NCBI GenBank assembly: GCA_902776375.1
Contig: CACYPV010000019.1
Span: forward strand, 23,210-59,038
Length of the DNA: 35,829 nucleotides
Reading direction: 5' to 3'
Origin: an uncultured Ruminococcus sp.
GTDB taxonomy: Bacteria > Bacillota > Clostridia > Oscillospirales > Acutalibacteraceae
This document shows, piece by piece, positions 1 to 7,235 of this stretch (position 1 is its first letter; every line of letters begins with the position of its first letter). Position numbers and translations under genes: made by a program. The notes beneath the pieces were generated by a model, which ran no database searches, had not been told where the DNA came from, and saw only the letters and a list, made by a program, of their open reading frames with translations.

Positions 1-66
1 TTGGTGGGAATTATTGCGATTTTAGGCTCACTTAGGTGGGTCTTGTTTTGGTGTTCAACAGGCTAA
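1..66 (+). CDS. possible 3' end of an unidentified membrane-protein gene
   Basis: Frame 1 is open from the window edge to a TAA at 64-66 and reads as a short hydrophobic tail ending in WCSTG. The other two plus frames close earlier. A plus-strand terminator directly overlaps the stop, which is why a coding end is considered. There is too little sequence to assign a family, and chance openness over 21 codons is quite possible. Confidence 0.2.
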   Translation: MVGIIAILGSLRWVLFWCSTG

Positions 67-82
67 AATGCCTGTTTTTTAC
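57..82 (+). terminator. intrinsic terminator
   Basis: A perfect 7-bp stem AACAGGC/GCCTGTT with a short AT loop is followed by a run of six T on the plus strand. It would end transcription of whatever gene enters from the left edge. On the minus strand the hairpin lacks a following T tract, so it is probably not the terminator of the DUF3006 operon. Confidence 0.7.
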
Positions 83-111
83 TTTTTCACACTATCACCT
101 TTTTATGAATG

Positions 112-330
112 TCAGTCCTCAAACAGCGACTGCATAAGCTTGTTTATTCTCTTTTTTCGGTCGGCGGTTTCCTCGGCGTTGAGGTAACAGCTCCCGTTTT
201 CAAAACGGAGCACGTCGCCCTCCTTAATGTTTTTGGGCAGAGCTTTTCGCTCGAAAACCGCCGTTTCGCCGTTTTCACATTCGAGCACAGCCTTGTTTCC
301 CTCAAATCTGTCTACAATAAACTTTTTCAT
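112..330 (-). CDS. DUF3006 family small protein
   Basis: This 72-residue protein begins MKKFIVDRFEG, carries the pattern 'FIVDRFEGNKAVLE' followed by a second short beta segment, and ends in a charged helix. This is typical of DUF3006 proteins, which are of unknown biochemical role and commonly sit beside ComEC-like metallo-beta-lactamase genes. The ATG at 330 is chosen over the GTG at 333 because GAAGG lies 7 nt upstream of it. The ATG shares one base with the TGA stop of the upstream hydrolase gene, so the two are translationally coupled. It is the last gene of the exporter/hydrolase operon. No signal peptide is seen, so it is presumably cytoplasmic. Confidence 0.75.
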   Translation of the reverse strand: MKKFIVDRFEGNKAVLECENGETAVFERKALPKNIKEGDVLRFENGSCYLNAEETADRKKRINKLMQSLFED

Positions 331-1226
331 CACTTTGCCTTCTTGATCGATTCGTTATCGGTGCTGACGGTCAAACCGTTGCCGTCGGTCACGACGATAA
401 CCGTTTTGTCCTTATCGGTTCGATAAACGCTTGAGTTTATCTTTTTCAACTGCGTTAATACTTCTTTGTGCGGATGGCCGTAATCGTTGTCTTTGCCGCA
501 GGAGATCACGGTGATCTCGGGTGCGATCTTTTCCAAAAGCTTTTTGTTTGTGGAATTCTTGCTGCCGTGATGACCTGCCTTGAGCACATCCGCCTTAAGC
601 TCGGCAGTGATCGTGTTCATCTCGCTCGATTCAGCGTCGCCGGTAAGCAGAAAGCTCTTTTTGCCGAAGCTCAGCTTTATGACGATGGAGCAATTGTTAA
701 GATTGCTTTCGTCGATCTTTACGGGAGCAATGATGTCTGCGGAAAGCTCGTCGGTTTTGACGATATTCACACCCGCCTTGCCGCTATTCACCTTGAGCTT
801 TTTGTTTTTGACAGCTTTCAGCAGACTTTCGTAAATATCCGTGTTTGCGCTGACCTTCGGCATGTACACGCTGCCGATATCAAAATTGCGCACGATGTAC
901 GGCATTGAGCCGATATGGTCAGAATGCGGATGAGTCGCGACAAGGTAATCGATCTTGCTGTGCCCCGCCTTTTTTATATAGTTGATTATGCCCTCGCCGT
1001 GGTAGTTCTCGCCCGCGTCTATCAGCATCGTCTCGTCGTTGGGCAGCTCAATGAATATCGAGTCGCCCTGACCGACGTCCAGAAAATGCACGGCAAGCTT
1101 GCCATCGTACTTCTTCTCCCCCAAACCGTCGCCGAACAGATAATCAAGGTCGCACGATGATAAGAGAGTAAGTATGATAAGGCAGGGAATTATTATTCTG
1201 ATAAGGAATTTTAATTGGTTCTTCAT
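330..1226 (-). CDS. ComEC/Rec2-like metallo-beta-lactamase-fold lipoprotein
   Basis: The 298-residue protein has an N-terminal hydrophobic segment (about residues 7-24) ending in a lipobox-like LLSSC with Cys25, so it is probably a surface lipoprotein. The metallo-beta-lactamase core follows: the DVGQGDS strand typical of the ComEC C-terminal domain (about 50-56), the metal-binding THPHSDH motif (98-104), a GDAE segment and GHHGSKNS. Free-standing proteins of this type are often called competence-like hydrolases; a DNase or phosphodiesterase role is suggested for the family but not shown here. The ATG abuts the TAA of the ABC gene with no gap, and the next gene is DUF3006, a common partner. 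No ComEC membrane domain is present, so it is not itself a DNA channel. Confidence 0.85.
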   Translation of the reverse strand: MKNQLKFLIRIIIPCLIILTLLSSCDLDYLFGDGLGEKKYDGKLAVHFLDVGQGDSIFIELPNDETMLIDAGENYHGEGIINYIKKAGHSKIDYLVATHPHSDHIGSMPYIVRNFDIGSVYMPKVSANTDIYESLLKAVKNKKLKVNSGKAGVNIVKTDELSADIIAPVKIDESNLNNCSIVIKLSFGKKSFLLTGDAESSEMNTITAELKADVLKAGHHGSKNSTNKKLLEKIAPEITVISCGKDNDYGHPHKEVLTQLKKINSSVYRTDKDKTVIVVTDGNGLTVSTDNESIKKAK

Positions 1227-3164
1227 TTAACTCGCTTTACCCGTATACAATTGATAGTATTTGCCTTTTTGCTCGAGAAGCTGGTCGTGAGTGCCGCGCT
1301 CGATTATCCTGCCGTGCTCAAGCACTATGATACAGTCGGAGTTCTTGACTGTAGACAGGCGATGCGCGATGACGAAGGTCGTTCTGCCGTTCATCAGCTT
1401 ATCCATGCTCTCCTGAACCATTTTCTCGGTGCGGGTGTCGATTGAGCTCGTAGCCTCGTCGAGGATCAGAGCGGGCGGGTCGGCGACCGCTGCTCTGGCT
1501 ATCGCGAGCATCTGGCGCTGTCCCTGGCTGAGGTTGCCGCCGTCAGCCTTGATAACGGTGTTGTAGCCGTCGGGAAGCTGACGGATGAAGCTGTCGGCAT
1601 TGGCGAGCTTCGCCGCCTCAATGACCTCCTCATCGGTCGCGTCGAGCCTGCCGTAGCGTATGTTCTCCATAATCGTGTCGGAGAACAGGTTGGTCTCCTG
1701 AAGCACAACGCCCAAAGAACGCCGCAGGTCGTCTTTTTTAATCTTATTGATATTGATACCGTCGTAGCGTATTTTGCCGTCCTGTATATCGTAAAAACGG
1801 TTTATCAGGTTAGTTATGGTTGTTTTGCCCGCGCCGGTCGAGCCTACGAAGGCGATCTTCTGACCCGGCTTAGCGTAAATGCTGACATTGTGCAGCACCA
1901 TTTTGTCGTCGGTGTAGCCGAAATCCACGTCGTCCATAACGAGGTCGCCCTGCTGGGGCTTGTACTCGACCTCGCCCGTTGCCTGATGGGTGTGCTTCCA
2001 CGCCCATACGCCGGTGCGCTTGTCGGTCTCGCAGAGCTTGCCGTCCCTGTACTCAGCGTTCACAAGGGTGACATAACCGTTGTCATCCTCGCTCTTTTCG
2101 TCGAGCAGGGCGAATATCCTCTCGGCGCCCGCGAGAGCCATAACTATGCTGTTGAACTGCTGGCTGACTTGGCTTATCGGCATATTGAAGTTCTTGTTGA
2201 ACGTCAAAAAGCTGACTAGCGAGCCGAGCGAAAGGCTGAGCACCGGGATATCGTTGCAGGATATCGCGAGGATGCTGCCGACTATCGCGCACACAACATA
2301 GCTTACATTGCCGAGCTGCGCGTTGATCGGCATTATGATATTGGCGAACATATTCGCGTTGTAGGAGCTGTTGAAGAGAGTGTCGTTGAGCTTTTCAAAA
2401 TCCTCAACGTTCTTCTTTTCGTGGTTGAATACCTTAACGACCTTCTGACCCTTCATCATTTCCTCGATGTAGCCGTTCTCTTTGCCGAGGTCGGTCTGCT
2501 GGGCAACGAAGTACTTTCCGCTTTTGCCCGCGAGTTTTTTGGAAATGAACATCATGAACGCCACCATCAGCAGAGTGAGCAGAGTCAGCGGCACGCTGAG
2601 GGTGAACATGCTGGCGAGCGTTGCGACGATGGTTATCGCGCTGTTGAAGATCTGCGTCATGCTTTGGCTTATCATCTGGCGCAGGGTGTCTACGTCGTTG
2701 GTGTAAACGCTCATGATATCGCCGTGGGCGTGGGTGTCAAAGTATTTTATGGGCAGGCTTTCCATGTGGCGGAAAATGTCGTTGCGCAGGTCGCGCATCG
2801 TGCCCTGAGTGACGTAGATCATTATGCGCGACTGAGTATAGGTTGCCGCCGCGCCGATAAGGTAGAACACGGCTACTCTGCCGATGGCTAAAAGCAGCGG
2901 GGTGAAGTCGGCTTCTTTACCCGCCGCAACATCCAAGGTCATGGGCGTGATGTAATCGTCGAAAAGGTTTTTGATAAACAGCGTGCCCTGAACGCTTGCG
3001 AGCACGCTTATGACGATGCACGCGAAAACGAAGATCATGTGCACCTTGTAGCGGCTGAAAATAAGCCCTAACAAGCGCTTGAAGGTCTTCATAGTCTTTT
3101 TGGGGTCGTCGACCTTGGCACGCGGCTGGGTATTTCTTCTGTGTCCGGGTGTAGGTCCTGCCAT
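1227..3164 (-). CDS. ABC exporter subunit, catalytically canonical half
   Basis: This 645-residue half-transporter has an N-terminal Lys/Pro-rich cytoplasmic tail, six membrane segments (about residues 35-345) and a C-terminal ATPase. Visible motifs are Walker A GSTGAGKTT, Q-loop LQETNLFS, signature LSQGQ (a change from LSGGQ), Walker B ALILDEATS with the catalytic Glu, and the switch His in IAHRLST. The start is set at 3164 because AGGGGAG sits about 8 nt upstream; a longer frame to 3215 would run into the previous gene. One base separates it from the partner's stop. The pattern fits heterodimeric multidrug or lipid exporters (BmrCD/LmrCD/TM287-288 type), in which one subunit keeps the intact ATP site. 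The substrate cannot be read from sequence. An insert of roughly 60 residues between the membrane and ATPase domains is notable. Confidence 0.9.
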   Translation of the reverse strand: MAGPTPGHRRNTQPRAKVDDPKKTMKTFKRLLGLIFSRYKVHMIFVFACIVISVLASVQGTLFIKNLFDDYITPMTLDVAAGKEADFTPLLLAIGRVAVFYLIGAAATYTQSRIMIYVTQGTMRDLRNDIFRHMESLPIKYFDTHAHGDIMSVYTNDVDTLRQMISQSMTQIFNSAITIVATLASMFTLSVPLTLLTLLMVAFMMFISKKLAGKSGKYFVAQQTDLGKENGYIEEMMKGQKVVKVFNHEKKNVEDFEKLNDTLFNSSYNANMFANIIMPINAQLGNVSYVVCAIVGSILAISCNDIPVLSLSLGSLVSFLTFNKNFNMPISQVSQQFNSIVMALAGAERIFALLDEKSEDDNGYVTLVNAEYRDGKLCETDKRTGVWAWKHTHQATGEVEYKPQQGDLVMDDVDFGYTDDKMVLHNVSIYAKPGQKIAFVGSTGAGKTTITNLINRFYDIQDGKIRYDGININKIKKDDLRRSLGVVLQETNLFSDTIMENIRYGRLDATDEEVIEAAKLANADSFIRQLPDGYNTVIKADGGNLSQGQRQMLAIARAAVADPPALILDEATSSIDTRTEKMVQESMDKLMNGRTTFVIAHRLSTVKNSDCIIVLEHGRIIERGTHDQLLEQKGKYYQLYTGKAS

Positions 3165-3165
3165 A

Positions 3166-4923
3166 TTACTTCTCCCCCTTCCTGTCAAAGTCGCCGTTGC
3201 CCACGGTCTGGGCAATGTAGGTCTCGCTGTATATCTTGCAGCGGCTCATTAGCTCGTCATGAGTGCCGACGTCATTTATCTCGCCGTTTTCCATAACGAC
3301 TATCCGGTCGGCGTTTTCAACGCTGGATACGCGCTGAGAGATTATGAGCTTTGTGGTGTCGGGGATCTCCTCGGCAAAGGCTTTGCGTATCTTTGCGTCG
3401 GTGGCGGTGTCAACGGCGCTGGTAGAGTCGTCGAGGATAAGGATAAGCGGCTTTTTCAAAAGCGCTCTGGCTATGCAGAGGCGCTGCTTCTGACCGCCGG
3501 AAACGTTCGTGCCGCCCTGCTCGATGCGCGTGTTGTAGCCGTCGGGGAAGTCGCGGATAAAGTCGTCGGCGCACGCAAGCTTACAGGCGCGCACGCACTC
3601 CTCCTCGCTCGCATTTTCGTTGCCCCAGCGCAGGTTGTCGAGTATGGTGCCTGAGAACAGCACGTTCTTTTGCAGGACAACGCTAACCTTGTCGCGCAGG
3701 ACTTCTAAATCGTAGCTGCGAACGTCCTTGCCGCCGACTTTGACGACGCCCTCGTTGACGTCGTAAAGCCTGCCTATGAGGTTGACAAGGCTGGTTTTAC
3801 TGCTGCCCGTGCCGCCGAGTATGCCGATGGTCTCGCCCGATTTGATATGCAGGTCAATGTTGTTGAGCACGGGGCGCTCGCTGGTTTCGCTGTAGCTGAA
3901 CACCACGTTTTCAAAGTCGATGCTTCCGTCCGGAACATCGTAGTCGGGGTTCTCGGGGTTACAGATAGTCGGCTTTTCGTTGAGCACCTGAGCGATACGC
4001 TGACCGCTCGCGAGGCTCATGGTGAGCATGATGAAGATAAAGGCTATCATCATCAGGTTCATCAGGATATTCATACAGTAAGCGAGCATGCTTGTAAGCT
4101 CGCCAGTCGTCAGGTCGCCGGACACTATCATGTTCGCGCCGAACCAGCTTATGGCGATGATCGACGAATAGATAGTGAGCATCATGAGCGGCGACACCGA
4201 AACCATGAGCTTTTCAGCTTTGAGGAAAAGCGTGTAGAGGTTGAGCGTCGCGCGCTCGAATTTGGTTATCTCGTGGTGCTCGCGCACGAAGGCTTTTACC
4301 ACGCGGATTGCGTTTACATTCTCCTGCACGCCGGCGTTTAGCTCGTCGTATTTCTCAAACACCTGCATGAAATACTTGTGCGTTTTGCGGATGAGGAAGA
4401 ACATCACTATGCCCAAAAACGCGACCGCGATAAGATAAATGCTTGCGAGGCGGGCGTTTATCATAAGCGTGATCGTCATTGCGACGATAAGGCTTACGGG
4501 CGCACGGAAGCATATCCGCAAAATCATTTGGTAGGCGTTTTGCAGATTTGTCACGTCGGTGGTCATGCGCGTTACAAGACCCGCCGTGGAGAACTTGTCG
4601 ATATTTGCAAAGGAAAAGGTCTGGATATTGCTAAACATTGCGGAGCGCAGATTCTTTGCGAAGCCCGCCGAAGCCTTGGCTCCGAACACGCCGCCCATGG
4701 CTCCGCCAAGCAGAGCGACAAGCGCGCACAGCAGCATGAGCCCGCCCATTAGCACTATGTGCCCCATGTCGGGTCCGCCGGAGTTTTGTATGCCGCTGTC
4801 GATCATAGAGCTGATAAGCAGCGGGATAAGCATTTCCATTATGACCTCAAGGATCATAAACAAAGGCGTGGCGATAGAAGCTTTGCCGTAACCCTTGATG
4901 TAAGAAGCAAGCGTTTTTATCAT
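3166..4923 (-). CDS. ABC exporter subunit, degenerate-site half
   Basis: The 585-residue partner half-transporter has six membrane segments (about 15-310) and a C-terminal ATPase. The Walker A reads GGTGSSKTS (Ser where Gly is usual), the signature VSGGQ is intact, Walker B ends LILDDSTS with Asp replacing the catalytic Glu, and the switch position reads SQRVSS with Gln replacing His. These are the hallmarks of the non-catalytic subunit of heterodimeric exporters. ATG at 4923 is chosen because AGAGGGA lies 5-6 nt upstream; the frame upstream to 4983 contains the promoter. It is the first gene of the operon, with the canonical ABC gene starting one base after its stop. Confidence 0.9.
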   Translation of the reverse strand: MIKTLASYIKGYGKASIATPLFMILEVIMEMLIPLLISSMIDSGIQNSGGPDMGHIVLMGGLMLLCALVALLGGAMGGVFGAKASAGFAKNLRSAMFSNIQTFSFANIDKFSTAGLVTRMTTDVTNLQNAYQMILRICFRAPVSLIVAMTITLMINARLASIYLIAVAFLGIVMFFLIRKTHKYFMQVFEKYDELNAGVQENVNAIRVVKAFVREHHEITKFERATLNLYTLFLKAEKLMVSVSPLMMLTIYSSIIAISWFGANMIVSGDLTTGELTSMLAYCMNILMNLMMIAFIFIMLTMSLASGQRIAQVLNEKPTICNPENPDYDVPDGSIDFENVVFSYSETSERPVLNNIDLHIKSGETIGILGGTGSSKTSLVNLIGRLYDVNEGVVKVGGKDVRSYDLEVLRDKVSVVLQKNVLFSGTILDNLRWGNENASEEECVRACKLACADDFIRDFPDGYNTRIEQGGTNVSGGQKQRLCIARALLKKPLILILDDSTSAVDTATDAKIRKAFAEEIPDTTKLIISQRVSSVENADRIVVMENGEINDVGTHDELMSRCKIYSETYIAQTVGNGDFDRKGEK

Positions 4924-4954
4924 AGCATTCCCTCTTTTGTTGTAAACTATATGT

Positions 4955-4983
4955 ATTATACAATATATTGTGTGAAAGTACAA
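4955..4983 (-). promoter_or_regulatory. promoter of the ABC exporter operon with palindrome in the spacer
   Basis: On the minus strand TTGTAC, a 17-nt spacer and a perfect TATAAT precede the exporter by about 30 bp. The spacer contains the 12-bp palindrome ACAATATATTGT (4960-4971), which touches the -10 box and could be a repressor site. The -35 match is only 3 of 6, so an activator or regulated use is plausible. Confidence 0.6.
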
Positions 4984-5045
4984 TAGATAAAAACGTGAAA
5001 ATGAATTGTTTTACACGCAAAAAACTTCTATTATTTTGGTTATCA

Positions 5046-5172
5046 TAAGGATAAAAAGGTTTTTTGACAAATGCTTTCCGCAAGTGGTAGTGACAGCACT
5101 TGCGATGTGATTTTGCTGCAATCGGTAACAGGCATCCGGCATCTAGCGTCTAGCTTCTAGAATCTAAATAGG
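5046..5172 (+). repeat. inverted repeat copy A (phosphatase side)
   Basis: This 127-bp stretch matches the reverse complement of 6466-6594 at roughly four bases in five, with a 2-base deletion in the run of T. It contains a decayed copy of the last codons of trmO, a CGCAAGTG/CACTTGCG hairpin, and a heptamer array at its right end. It lies immediately upstream of the phosphatase promoter. Copy B still contains the functional trmO end, so this copy looks derived. Confidence 0.85.
5130..5171 (+). repeat. TAGNNNN heptamer array, locus 1
   Basis: Six tandem 7-bp units: AGGCATC, CGGCATC, TAGCGTC, TAGCTTC, TAGAATC, TAAATAG. It forms the inner end of inverted repeat copy A. See the finding on the heptamer family. 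Confidence 0.8.
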
Positions 5173-5175
5173 CTC

Positions 5176-5204
5176 TTGCCAATACCGGCGATACATATTA
5201 TAAT
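5176..5204 (+). promoter_or_regulatory. sigma-A promoter of the phosphatase gene
   Basis: TTGCCA (5 of 6), a 17-nt spacer and a perfect TATAAT at 5199-5204, about 30 bp before the start codon. It begins only a few bases after the inverted repeat ends. Confidence 0.8.
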
Positions 5205-5234
5205 GGAAACAGTAATCAAAAGGGGTCATGTATT

Positions 5235-5699
5235 ATGATAAAGATACTGTTTGTCTGTCACGGGAACATCTGCCGCAGCCCTATGGCGGAATTCGTTATG
5301 AAGCGGCTTGTAAAGGAGAAATATTTGGAGAAGGAATTTATTATACAGTCTGCCGCGACAAGCCGCGAGGAGCTTGGCAATCCCGTTTACCCGCCCGCAA
5401 GAAGAATAATGGCGCAGCACGGGCTTTCTTGCAGCGGCAAGACCGCCGTGCAGATGACAAAAGCCGACTACGCGAAATACGACTATATAATAGCAATGGA
5501 CAGCATGAACGTGCGCAACATCATGCGCATAATAGGCAGCGACCGCGATTCAAAGGTCTCGCTGCTGATGAGCTTCACCGGCAGCTCAAGAGGAGTCGCC
5601 GACCCGTGGTATACCGGCGATTTCGACACGACCTACAGGGACGTGACCGAGGGCTGCAATGCGCTGCTGGATCACATTTTAGCGCAAAGGTCAAAGTGA
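5235..5699 (+). CDS. low-molecular-weight protein-tyrosine-phosphatase
   Basis: The 154-residue protein starts MIKILFVCHGNICRSPMAEF, which holds the CX5R phosphate-binding loop (CHGNICR, residues 8-14). The general acid Asp is in the DPWYTGDF segment near residue 120, as in the family. Length is normal. AGGGG lies about 9 nt before the ATG. Such enzymes remove phosphate from protein tyrosine (or arginine) in the cytoplasm; the target is unknown. It has its own promoter, a strong terminator, and faces the HPr-kinase-like gene inside the inverted repeat. Whether the two work as a phosphatase/kinase pair is speculation. Confidence 0.92.
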   Translation: MIKILFVCHGNICRSPMAEFVMKRLVKEKYLEKEFIIQSAATSREELGNPVYPPARRIMAQHGLSCSGKTAVQMTKADYAKYDYIIAMDSMNVRNIMRIIGSDRDSKVSLLMSFTGSSRGVADPWYTGDFDTTYRDVTEGCNALLDHILAQRSK

Positions 5700-5704
5700 T
5701 CCTA

Positions 5705-5740
5705 AAAAGCCTCGCCGTCATTGTTACGGGCGAGGCTTTT
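5705..5740. terminator. bidirectional terminator
   Basis: GCCTCGCC (5709-5716) pairs with GGCGAGGC (5729-5736). Runs of A before and T after make it functional in both directions, ending the phosphatase gene and the convergent HPr-kinase-like gene. Confidence 0.9.
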
Positions 5741-5751
5741 GTTACATCAAA

Positions 5752-6459
5752 TCACAAAGTATTTATTAAGCATTGATAAGCGACCTCCGCCGCTTCATCC
5801 TCCATGTTACAGGTCAGCACGTAAAAGCGCGTGAGCGACAGGAGCTTTTCAAAGTTGCCGAGCATTTTATCGGCAGTTTCGGCGTTCACCATATGGGCGG
5901 TCTGGAAGTAGAGCTTTTGGATCACCTCGCGGTTTTGAGGCACGCGCACGCTGTTGCACTCTCCCCTTTCAATAAAGATTATCGCCTTAAGCGGGAAGCT
6001 CTCGTTGAGCGCGATGCCGCTGCCGCCGTCAAAGGGCGTGCCGTAAGCCACGGCGACGCTGTCGTACAGGCGCACCACAGGCTTGTCGTCGTTCATTATG
6101 TGAACGCGGTCGCCGAATTTTCTGAGCCAAAGGCGGGTGTGATACGACTTGCCCACGCCCGAATCGGCAGAAAATAAATAGGCTCCGCCGTCGCAGATCA
6201 GCGCGGAGGAATGTACGAGCATGGTACCGAAGCGGATAGCTTTGCGGTTGAAATCAGTTCCCAGAGCAAAATTCTCCGTCTGCCCCGCGTCGGTGCCTTC
6301 GACCATCTTTTTCATCAGGTTTGCAAGGTATTCTTCGGAAACCTTTAGTTTTATATCAGCCTCGCGATCCCCGTGATAAGCAAACGGCGCCGCGAGCTTT
6401 TTTGTGTTTTCGTATTTTGGATCCATCTCAACGATAAGATCGGCGATTATATATTTCAT
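5752..6459 (-). CDS. HPr kinase/PEP-carboxykinase-like P-loop protein
   Basis: The 235-residue protein carries SADSGVGKSYHT near residues 117-128, the P-loop style of HPr kinase and ATP-dependent PEP carboxykinase, followed by a conserved acidic MNDDKPV and a GTPFDGG segment as in the same fold. It lacks the N-terminal DRTGG domain and is shorter than true HprK (about 310 residues), so it is not the catabolite-repression kinase itself. Related stand-alone proteins in Clostridia are usually annotated as PEPCK-like or HprK-related; substrates are not known. AAAGGTG precedes the ATG and lies at the inner edge of inverted repeat copy B. It converges on the phosphatase gene. Confidence 0.65.
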   Translation of the reverse strand: MKYIIADLIVEMDPKYENTKKLAAPFAYHGDREADIKLKVSEEYLANLMKKMVEGTDAGQTENFALGTDFNRKAIRFGTMLVHSSALICDGGAYLFSADSGVGKSYHTRLWLRKFGDRVHIMNDDKPVVRLYDSVAVAYGTPFDGGSGIALNESFPLKAIIFIERGECNSVRVPQNREVIQKLYFQTAHMVNAETADKMLGNFEKLLSLTRFYVLTCNMEDEAAEVAYQCLINTL

Positions 6460-6465
6460 TTGACA

Positions 6466-6594
6466 CCTTTTTAGATCCTAGAAGTTAGACGCTAGATGCT
6501 TGATGCCGGTAACTGAATGAAGCAAAATCATATCCGCAAGCGCTGTCACTACTGTTTGCGGAAAGCATTTGTCACAAAAACCTTTTTATCCTTT
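6466..6594 (-). repeat. inverted repeat copy B (kinase-like side), overlaps trmO 3' end
   Basis: This is the reverse-complement partner of 5046-5172. Its outer 46 bp encode the last 14 residues and stop of trmO; the centre has a weaker version of the hairpin; the inner end holds the heptamer array and the ribosome-binding site of the kinase-like gene. Confidence 0.85.
6467..6508 (-). repeat. TAGNNNN heptamer array, locus 2
   Basis: Read on the minus strand: CGGCATC, AAGCATC, TAGCGTC, TAACTTC, TAGGATC, TAAAAAG. These align unit by unit with locus 1 as part of the inverted duplication. Confidence 0.8.
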
Positions 6595-7235
6595 ACTGTG
6601 AAGCGTATGTCATAGCCCGCGTACTCAAAACCGTATTCGCGGCAGTCGTCGGTTTTGTAGCCGGGTCTCGGGTCGTAGCTGAGCGCTTCTTTTAGGGCTT
6701 CGCGCTGTTCTTCGGTGAAAAGCGCGGCGATATCTTCCGGAAGCTCGACCTCAAGCAAGCAGCCGGCGTTAGCTTCATACACGCCCGCCTCGGCGTTGGG
6801 CACGCTGTCGGCAAAGGGCAGGTAGGGCTTGATATCGATTATGGCAGTGCCGCTCATAAGGTCTGCTCCGGCTACCGTGAGCACCGTGCCGTCGGCGTTG
6901 TGCTCTGCTTTTAAAAGCTTTACGCGGGTCAGCCCTATCGGGTTAGGTCGGTTGGGAGAACGCGTGGCGAACACGCCCATTCGCTTGTTGCCGCCGAGCT
7001 TTGGCGGGCGAACCGTGGGCGACCATTCGCGCTTGCCCATCGGCTCAAACAGCCAGAGCAGCCAGAGGTACTCAAAATCCTCTATCCCGCGAAAAGCCTC
7101 CGGATTCGAGAATCGCTTTTCCATTACGATACGCGAGATCAGGTGACTGGACATCCCGCTTTGTCTGGGCAAACCGAACTTTGTGGGGAAATCGTTGTAT
7201 ATATAAGCTATGGGCGTTATTTCCAACGCGCTCAC
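6549..7235 (-). CDS. trmO: tRNA (N6-threonylcarbamoyladenosine37-N6)-methyltransferase TrmO
   Basis: The 228-residue protein has the TsaA/TrmO beta-barrel signature: FGLPRQSG near the N-terminus, then WSPTVRPPKLGG, and ATRSPNRPNPIGLT, the SAM-binding segment. It methylates t6A37 of ANN-decoding tRNAs using SAM. The GTG start at 7235 overlaps the TGA of rarA by 4 bp (GTGA), with AAAGG a few bases upstream, so the two are co-translated. The last residues (ending NAFRKQ) are encoded inside inverted repeat copy B. Confidence 0.92.
   Translation of the reverse strand: MSALEITPIAYIYNDFPTKFGLPRQSGMSSHLISRIVMEKRFSNPEAFRGIEDFEYLWLLWLFEPMGKREWSPTVRPPKLGGNKRMGVFATRSPNRPNPIGLTRVKLLKAEHNADGTVLTVAGADLMSGTAIIDIKPYLPFADSVPNAEAGVYEANAGCLLEVELPEDIAALFTEEQREALKEALSYDPRPGYKTDDCREYGFEYAGYDIRFTVKDKKVFVTNAFRKQ

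Noticed and set aside
3165-3215. Upstream start of the second ABC gene at 3215
   Set aside because: It overlaps the previous gene by about 50 bp without a ribosome site, whereas 3164 has one and gives a one-base gap.
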